A DNA stretch of 64,000 bases from Oidiodendron maius Zn. Taxonomy: Eukaryota; Ascomycota; Leotiomycetes; Myxotrichaceae. The DNA is taken from contig KN832876.1 of assembly GCA_000827325.1 (NCBI GenBank), forward strand, positions 1,240,001 to 1,304,000, given 5' to 3'. Every line of letters begins with the position of its first letter. Positions within the stretch are counted from its first letter, which is position 1. The position numbers and the translations under genes are program-made. A model generated the notes under the pieces. That model made no database searches. It had not been told where the DNA came from and was given only the letters and a program-made list of their open reading frames with translations. Shown one piece after another: positions 57,772-64,000 of the stretch.

Positions 57772-60392
57772 CACGTGTGGAAAGGCAGCAGGCCTTCGTG
57801 CAGACTATTCTCCCCCAGAATACTTTTGCCGACGACTCGATGAAACTTTCAGGATTTGTTATGACCGAACCTAGAGGCCAGGGCGTAGCAGCGTTGACTT
57901 TTTTCTATTTCACAGATGTTTATAGAACAGTTTCAATATTACATATTACGACTCGCGCTCAAAGCTACATATTGCTATGTGTACTCGACAGGATTGAGAC
58001 CTGTTAGCGTAATATTCATCTCAGTGTCACCCTGGTTGCGAACTCTATTTCTGCCCACCACATCTCGAAATGGGATGTAGCATCACTCGTGGCGTACTAC
58101 GTAGCACTCTTTTCTGTGAAACTCGACGGCCCATAATGCCATATATTCCTTCGGGGAATTCCTCGCTCACCCTCGGCGCTTCGACGCTCAGCCCCGGTAC
58201 TACTACAGCAGCCAGCCCCGCCAAACTGCGATTGCCGACTGCGTTCTATTTGGGACGGCATGGGTGAACAGCGGAGACGGCGCTGATCAACTGACTGCTG
58301 CTCCACGAAATGTCGACGGATCTCGCACGCCGCGCCTCCAATGGATTATCGGGGCCTTGTTGGATGGGCGGTCGCGTGCACGAGAACCGGAACTCTGACA
58401 CCCTGCCTCGACGGAACATCTCGGCACCGCGGCACGTTTTGCGCATGGCAAGCCGTGTTGCTTGGATACGAAGACCGGTTTGGCAGCCATGGGAATTGGG
58501 CCGACGGGGGACCTCTAGGTAAGTCGGCCAAGAGTACCTTTTCTGCCCTGCACAGTACCCCATTTAAGGTACCTCTATTGTGGTACGTCACCTTAGCCAA
58601 AGCCACCAATTGGCATGCTGAGCAGGCATATGGCATTGTTCATAGACTCTTTCCAACTGGGCTCCTGGTACTTTGCAATATTCGTCTATCATTTCAGCCC
58701 ACGCAGTTGCTCGTTGGGGGTCCAGACGATTGGCATACCGGAAGATCCTTATCCGTGACAAATTAATTCCTGCGGGTGCGCAGAATCCTTAATCCTCCCA
58801 TGGGACAGGTAATGGATGCTTTGCACAAGCAATGAAACCCCTCCAATTGCGATGCCACACTTTATACCGGCGTTTCTCGAACGCCATTGCCGTGTGGCGC
58901 AAATGCAAATATAATTCTCCGATGCCAAGCACACCCACTGAAGGGAAAGGCATAAGCTGAGAGACGCCATTTCTCTTTTTCAATGCTGCAATCGAAGAGG
59001 TTGGTAGCACCGAATGCACTTCTTCAGGGGGATTACCTGTGCGTAGATGAATAACCGCAGTCTGTTCGCTCTGGTCATATCTTCGTTCCTGGGACTGGCA
59101 CTCTAGAATGATCTGGTTCCGGATCAACGGAGGCAAGGGGCTTGTTGGCATGGCCTGATATGAGTTGTTCTATGCAAGCATAGAAATGAGAACCGCTCTG
59201 CTACCTATACAAACAGTATCCTGAAACTGTATGCTTCTAATCTATGATATGCAGCTGCAGCGGCACGGCTATCTTTAACAGTGACCCTACACTCGAGCGA
59301 CCCTGGAGAATGTTCCTTATACGAGCCTCTTTTGCCATTCACGGGAGGACATGCATAGTGACTCTGATGGAGGGGAAGTTGGGGAGTGCAAAAATACCTA
59401 ACTTTCTTATATAAAATATATATGAGAGGTCACGTCTGACAGCCAAAGCCAATCCACGCGTAAGCTTTGAAACCCTCCCGTCTTGTATGTAAGTAAATTG
59501 ACACGATGATACGGCCTCATAGGGAGTGGATACCCCTCACAAGGTTTGCGCCAGTCTCTGCCTCTGCCAAGAGAAAGCAATCTGAATCTGATATTGAGGC
59601 GATCACCTCACCGCCGGGAAATGCTCACAGGACGCCAAATGGTACGAGGTCTCCACCTTTCTGCCAAGAAGATGCCTGTCGCATGATACTCATCCAACGT
59701 CCTTCACGCCCAGTGGAGCGTCTATGGCTTCATTTGCCATAACAGCCTGCTTTGGTCGGGGAAAGTGATTGGCGGCCCCCCGGTCCCATGTTCAGCCATG
59801 ACGATCCAACTTTATCCAAATTCGCAGCGTAGGCTAGTTTGTGGGGAGGGAGAGGAGCATGCCAGTCGCTACTGTAGAAAACGGCAGAATAGGCGCGATG
59901 ATCTCGATGGGGAATGCTTGACTTGACACTTGAAACCCATTCTCCCGTCGCCCCTGTACCTAGGCATGGCTAGGTTGAGGGCACAAAGAATTGCCGGGCC
60001 GCAGCTGGGTTGGCCTTGATCCCGCACTGGCGGGGGCCACTAGAACGTCCGAGATGCTGTGTGTGATGCAGAGACGAGCAGCGGAGGAGACGCCGACCGT
60101 GAAGGACGTGCGCGCATCCTCCGATCGGTGGTCGTGCTGCACCGCATTTGTAGATGTTGTCCGCCCTCACAGCTAACGGTTTCTGGCTCCTCCACCGAAA
60201 ACCGTCCACCAGCGGACTGGGAGCAAACCAGACTAAACCCAAACCGACACTCGCTTAGCTTCTCCAGCGTTATTTCCTCTCTAGGTCTAGCGGTCCATAC
60301 CCGGTTAGCGCCTGAATCCTCCAGTTCATTCGCGGGACCAGCGCCAAAAAAAACATCATCCTCCTCCACCTTTCGGCCAAAGGGTTCTTCCA

Positions 60393-60515
60393 TGCTCCGG
60401 GCAGCTTCCTATCAGCCAGCATCTTCTAGCCATCCAGCCATTCCTCCAAATTACCCTCCAGACTCCTGCGCACTTCCCACGGCCCTACTCAAGCGCGCGC
60501 CGGCCGTGGATTAAG
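60393..60515 (+). promoter_or_regulatory. Upstream open reading frame in the leader of the Zn2Cys6 gene
   Basis: ATG to TAA gives 40 codons, Pro/Ala/Ser-rich, ending 210 bp before the main start. It could lower translation of the regulator if it lies in the mature leader. Whether transcription begins upstream of it is not known. Confidence 0.4.
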
Positions 60516-60564
60516 CATCTCTCTACGACTGCGCGCGCCCTGCTGGTGCAGCCGCCTCTTCCAG

Positions 60565-60659
60565 GTATGTTTTGTGGAGGCTGAATTCACTGCTTGGGGG
60601 GAGAGCTTGCGCGACCTCCTCGCGCTGGCTTTCTTCCGCGGCTGATCTTTCTTTGCCAG
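60565..60659 (+). other. Probable intron in the 5' leader of the Zn2Cys6 gene
   Basis: GTATGT donor, a GGCTGATC branch-like site, a pyrimidine tract and a TTTGCCAG acceptor span 95 nt and end 66 bp before the start codon. Good splice signals without coding frame on either side, so a leader intron is the simplest reading. Confidence 0.5.
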
Positions 60660-60725
60660 CAATATCAAGGCTGATCATCGTCCTCCACCAGACCCCGTTC
60701 GTCCGCGCACCTGTCTTACATCCCC

Positions 60726-63153
60726 ATGGACTCGAGCGACGCCCCCAACATGCAGTCCTACCCGTCGCCTGGAGCGGTCGCTGCCGACAGCGGCGGCCCC
60801 TTCTACTCGACATCGTCGAACCAACAGCCCACTGGCCTCACACATACCGATGAACTCGCAGAGCTCCAGCGTGACCTGGCCCCCATCATGCACGCAAGCC
60901 AGAGCGGGAGCTTGTCTGATGTGCAAGACCCGCGAAACCCTGGCGCGATGAACCATCACTACGAGAACGAGAACCACACGCCCACCCACATCCACGCCAG
61001 ACATGCAATGGATCAGATGAGCGGCCAGTACGGCAGCCCCGACGGATCCATGGCCCCGCGCAAGAGATCGAAGGTCTCGCGGGCCTGTGACGAGTGCCGG
61101 CGCAAGAAGATCAGATGCGACGCGACGGGGGAGGAAGGCAAGGAGCAGTGCTCAAACTGCAAGCGTGTAGGCTCCCGCTGCCAATTCAGTCGGGTCCCGA
61201 TGAAGAGAGGTCCTAGCAAAGGGTGCGCGACCCCGATCTTTCAATCTCGCGCGCAGAACACTGACCACCTCTTCTAGCTACATCAAGGAGCTCGCAGATC
61301 GACTCAACACGCTTGAAGGCGCCATCCAAGCCAACGAGATCCCTCTGCAACCGCAATATCTCCAGCACCACGAATCTCCTCTCCAACGCCACGGATCGGC
61401 CGAATTCTCGCCTGCCTCCAACGCAGATATGTCCCCGCGCAAGAGAACCTACTCGTCCATGTCTGGCGACTTCACCTCCCCCTACCAACAACCCCGATCT
61501 CGCGAGTGGGCCTCCCAGGAGCAACCCCGCCACCTCCCTCACCCTGCCTCTAGCTTCGGCACCCCTCAATCCGGTCCTCCTGCGCAAGCCATGTTTCGCG
61601 AACCCAACTACTCTCCCAACGGGCTCCCGCCCAACCCCCAGTGGCGCAATGCTCCGGAGGCCGCCTCTCGACCCGGTGGCTCCTTCGACGTCGCCGCCCA
61701 GGCGGAGCATGCCTACACCGAGCATGTGCTGGAGTGGAATGAGCAGCAAATCGACGCGTATGTAAAGGCGATCCCGAGTTCTCCTGTGCACAATGCTAAT
61801 AATACCCAGATACTACAAGGCCATCCACCCCACCTATCCCCTCCTCTCTCACTCCAAGGCTAGGCTCAGTGCTAAACTTGCGGCCTGCTCCCCGGCTCTG
61901 AAGGACGCGTTCTACGAGGCTCTGTATGCCGCAACTCAATCCATCGCCTCTCCGAGCGTCCCAGCTGCTGATCGTCGTGGCACCAAGAAAGCCTCTCAGA
62001 TCCTGGCCTTGCAGTCTGAAGCTGCTGCTTCCGGCAACACCTCGACCAACATGGTTTATCTGCAGACCATGTTGCTTCTAGCCATCGAGGCTGGCAACCG
62101 TGGTCCAGTCTCAAACGGCCAAGCTACTCTGCCTCAATCCGTCTGGCTCGGCAGCGCCATTGGTCTTGCTCATTCGATGAAGCTATACATCAATAAATCG
62201 CCTGAGAAGCAATCCGATAACGACACAGACTCCGATGATAGACTCGCGAGACGCGTCTGGTGGTCCTTGGTAATTATGGATAGGTTCCATGCCACAAGCG
62301 CCGGGAACCCCCTCCAAATTCCAGACTATTGCGTCGTCCTTCTTCCCGAAGATCAGGCCTTACTCGGAGATATCTTGTACCAGCTGGCCCGTAAGTCGCC
62401 CTCACCCAGTGGAATATTTGTCTCTAACATGTAGTTCCAGGTCTATCCATCGTCCTCGGACACTACTCTACGATAGAAACCACCGACATCATCCCTAAGG
62501 ATGGCCCTATAATCTCCGCGATTGCTATGATTCTTAGAGGAGAGGTAGAGAGATGCCGCGAGACCTTCCCATCAACCTTTTTCCCACCGTCTAATGCTCC
62601 GGTTATTCACCTCTGTTACTGCTATATGCGTATCCTGGTAGAACTTAAAGCCTCCCCAGCCGATCCAGAAGTGATTCTCGGTCCAGCAATGCGCATTGTT
62701 GCTCTACTTACGCACAATACATCATTCATGAGTCCCCTGACTCACTACGCTACCATTCTGGCAGCTTTGACCTTGATCGAGCTTACCAACTTTGATAGTA
62801 CCAAGGATAGCGCCGAGGGCAGCTTGAGAGACTTGCTCGAGAATCACATCGCTCCTTCGGGATGGGATGTTGCTGTCCGAGACATGATTGTAAGCAAGCG
62901 CAATCAAATCTCGTCCGCCGGAGCAGGTTCTGCCGAAAGCCAGCACGCTTTGACCGCTAGTCAAGGCCTGCAGCGCCTCGCAGATCTGGCCACCGCCACC
63001 GAAGGCGATAGAGCAGATGCAGCTGCAGTCGAAGGGAGAAAGGAGGGCGAGCAAGCCAACCCTACTCCTGGAGGAGCTCCCCTTATCGAGCGACTCAGTG
63101 GTCTGAAGGACTTGGTCGTCAACGGATATATGAGTGGTCTCGTGCCTAAATAG
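60726..63153 (+). CDS. Zn2Cys6 transcription factor, Rgt1/COL-26-like
   Basis: Exons 60726-61222, 61278-61757, 61810-62390 and 62441-63153 (introns 55, 52 and 50 nt) give 756 residues. The zinc cluster has Cys121, 124, 131, 142, 145 and 152 in SRACDECRRKKIRCDATGEE and QCSNCKRVGSRC. It is followed by the linker RVPMKRGPSKGY and a coiled-coil YIKELADRLNTLEGAI. This KRGPSKGY signature is that of Rgt1-type factors, which include COL-26 and BglR of filamentous fungi in glucose sensing. The middle region (YYKAIHPTYPLL, YLQTMLLLAIEAGNRG, RRVWWSLVIMDRFHA) is the fungal factor homology domain. Exon 4 could start nine bases earlier after GTAG, giving LPGLS instead of RLS. Assignment to COL-26 or another member is not certain. 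Confidence 0.9.
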
Positions 63154-63636
63154 AGTGTGTCCTGCAGGCTTCGGCAAATAGTTTCTGCTTTGGGTTTTAT
63201 TTCATTTGTTTGAGAATACCCCGGGTGTACATGAGCTCTTTAAGAATGGGGCCAGAAATTACCGGCTTTTCGATGTCAATTCGGATCATGCCCGGCATCT
63301 ATGCTTCTATCTGGGGGTTTGCAACAAAAGTCATGGTCGTCACAGCTAGGGAAGCTGATTGATATTAAGGTGCATCAAGCATTATGGGATCGGATCGTCA
63401 CCTGTACATTACTGCATACACGACGAAATCAAGAACGTGTCATGAAAGAAGATTTTCCGTTGAATGCGACTCCATAAACAGCTAATGGGTACAGTCCTAG
63501 GCCACTCTTTGCGGGCATCCGTAGTCGACACTGTAACCATGCCATGCGATATATGTAAGCTTTGTCGTAGATACCTCGTCTGCTTCTGAATTAATAAACT
63601 AAAGCTCTGACTGAGTATCAGTTCGAGATCATACAT
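63154..63636. other. Convergent 3' intergenic region
   Basis: 483 bp between the Zn2Cys6 gene and the nitrilase-like gene. No feature seen. Confidence 0.5.
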
Positions 63637-64000
63637 TTAGCTCCCTGCCTTCGTATCCCTCCTCAAAGAATAATCATAATGCCAACCATCACTACCCATA
63701 TCAGCCCGGACCTTATAATTATGCTCCGCCTCTTCCAAAATCTCCATATCCACGTCCACAATGCTCATCCCCTCCTCGGAGCCCAGCTTGCCTAACGCCC
63801 CTTGAAAAGGGACCGCCACCTGGCTGAGACCCGCCCACGAGCCCTTTTTACCCTCACCGACCGGCCCTCCAACATTGGCAAATACCACCATACAGGTATT
63901 CTCGTAACACCGCGATACCAGCATGCTCTCGAGGAACAGGGCTTCGGAGAGCGGGTTGTACGCCAGCCCCTTGGCCGTACAATCTGCCAGCGTCCAAAAT
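63637..64000 (-). CDS. Carbon-nitrogen hydrolase (nitrilase superfamily), C-terminal part
   Basis: The gene starts right of the window. About 120 residues are seen, in frame to the edge, ending at the stop codon at 63637-63639. SMLVSRCYENTCMVVFANVG, then GSWAGLSQVAVPFQG and EEGMSIVDVDMEIL match the C-terminal part of nitrilase-superfamily hydrolases; the alpha-beta sandwich usually ends with such a VDVD strand. The catalytic Glu, Lys and Cys lie outside the window, so the substrate (nitrile, amide or N-carbamoyl compound) cannot be told. Confidence 0.85.
   Translation of the reverse strand, partial: FWTLADCTAKGLAYNPLSEALFLESMLVSRCYENTCMVVFANVGGPVGEGKKGSWAGLSQVAVPFQGALGKLGSEEGMSIVDVDMEILEEAEHNYKVRADMGSDGWHYDYSLRRDTKAGS

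Larger units (their letters stand above)
57772..60725. other. 3 kb upstream region of the Zn2Cys6 gene
   Basis: No supported gene. From about 60000 it has a leader-like composition, with upstream ATGs including a 40-codon upstream frame at 60393-60515 and a probable leader intron (60565-60659). Between 57.8 and 59.9 kb, the frames at 58070-58766 and 58789-59151 have no family pattern. Confidence 0.5.

Noticed and set aside
58341-59151. Open frames of 141 and 120 codons on opposite strands
   Set aside because: No family pattern, no splice partners that extend them, and several competing frames in the same stretch.
60059-60514. 151-codon open frame upstream of the Zn2Cys6 gene
   Set aside because: Leader-like, C/T-rich composition and no recognisable motif; treated as leader sequence.

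Overview
The window is nuclear DNA of a filamentous ascomycete (Pezizomycotina). The evidence is compact spliced genes with introns of mostly 45-65 nt, GT..AG borders, intergenic gaps of 0.4-4 kb, and fungal-only families: DASH subunit Dad1, a Zds1-type protein, Hse1, Atg13, a CreD-type arrestin, a copper-fist factor, a Zn2Cys6 factor and a CYP52-clan P450. The class (Leotiomycetes, Eurotiomycetes or other) cannot be settled by eye. I find 22 protein genes, two of them cut by the window edges, and one tRNA-Leu-like locus. Most gene models were built by joining exons at splice sites that keep the frame.

Layout. 0-10 kb: 3' end of zpr1; a protein with two copies of an unnamed ~84-residue unit; tRNA-splicing endonuclease subunit Sen54; a tRNA-Leu(TAG)-like sequence with a non-pairing acceptor stem; an arrestin-fold gene divergent from a PPIL3-type cyclophilin. 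10-20 kb: a long-chain-base-1-phosphate phosphatase divergent from Rho4; dad1; a 2.3 kb gap; a 96-residue orphan; a CreD/Rod1-like arrestin. 20-31 kb: a P450, a LITAF-domain protein, an Slm1-like F-BAR/PH protein and a secreted alpha-L-rhamnosidase. 31-43 kb: zds1-like, hse1, a mitochondrial iron-dependent transhydrogenase and atg13. 43-51 kb: a 3 kb gap, then a 1563-residue ankyrin/RCC1/BTB protein. 51-64 kb: a SET-domain gene, a 4.4 kb gene-poor stretch, a copper-fist factor, a 3 kb gap, a Zn2Cys6 regulator of the Rgt1/COL-26 type, and the 3' end of a nitrilase-superfamily gene.

The genes are mostly housekeeping and do not form an operon or a biosynthetic cluster. Several act in membrane traffic and plasma-membrane signalling (two arrestins, LITAF, Slm1, Rho4, Hse1, Atg13, LCB phosphatase); I treat this grouping as chance unless synteny shows otherwise. 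No intact transposon, LTR element, virus-like element, CRISPR array or rRNA gene was seen. The items most worth a second look are the two-copy unit, the mismatched tRNA-Leu, four stop-free introns whose length is a multiple of three, and the two-codon first exon of the zds1-like gene.
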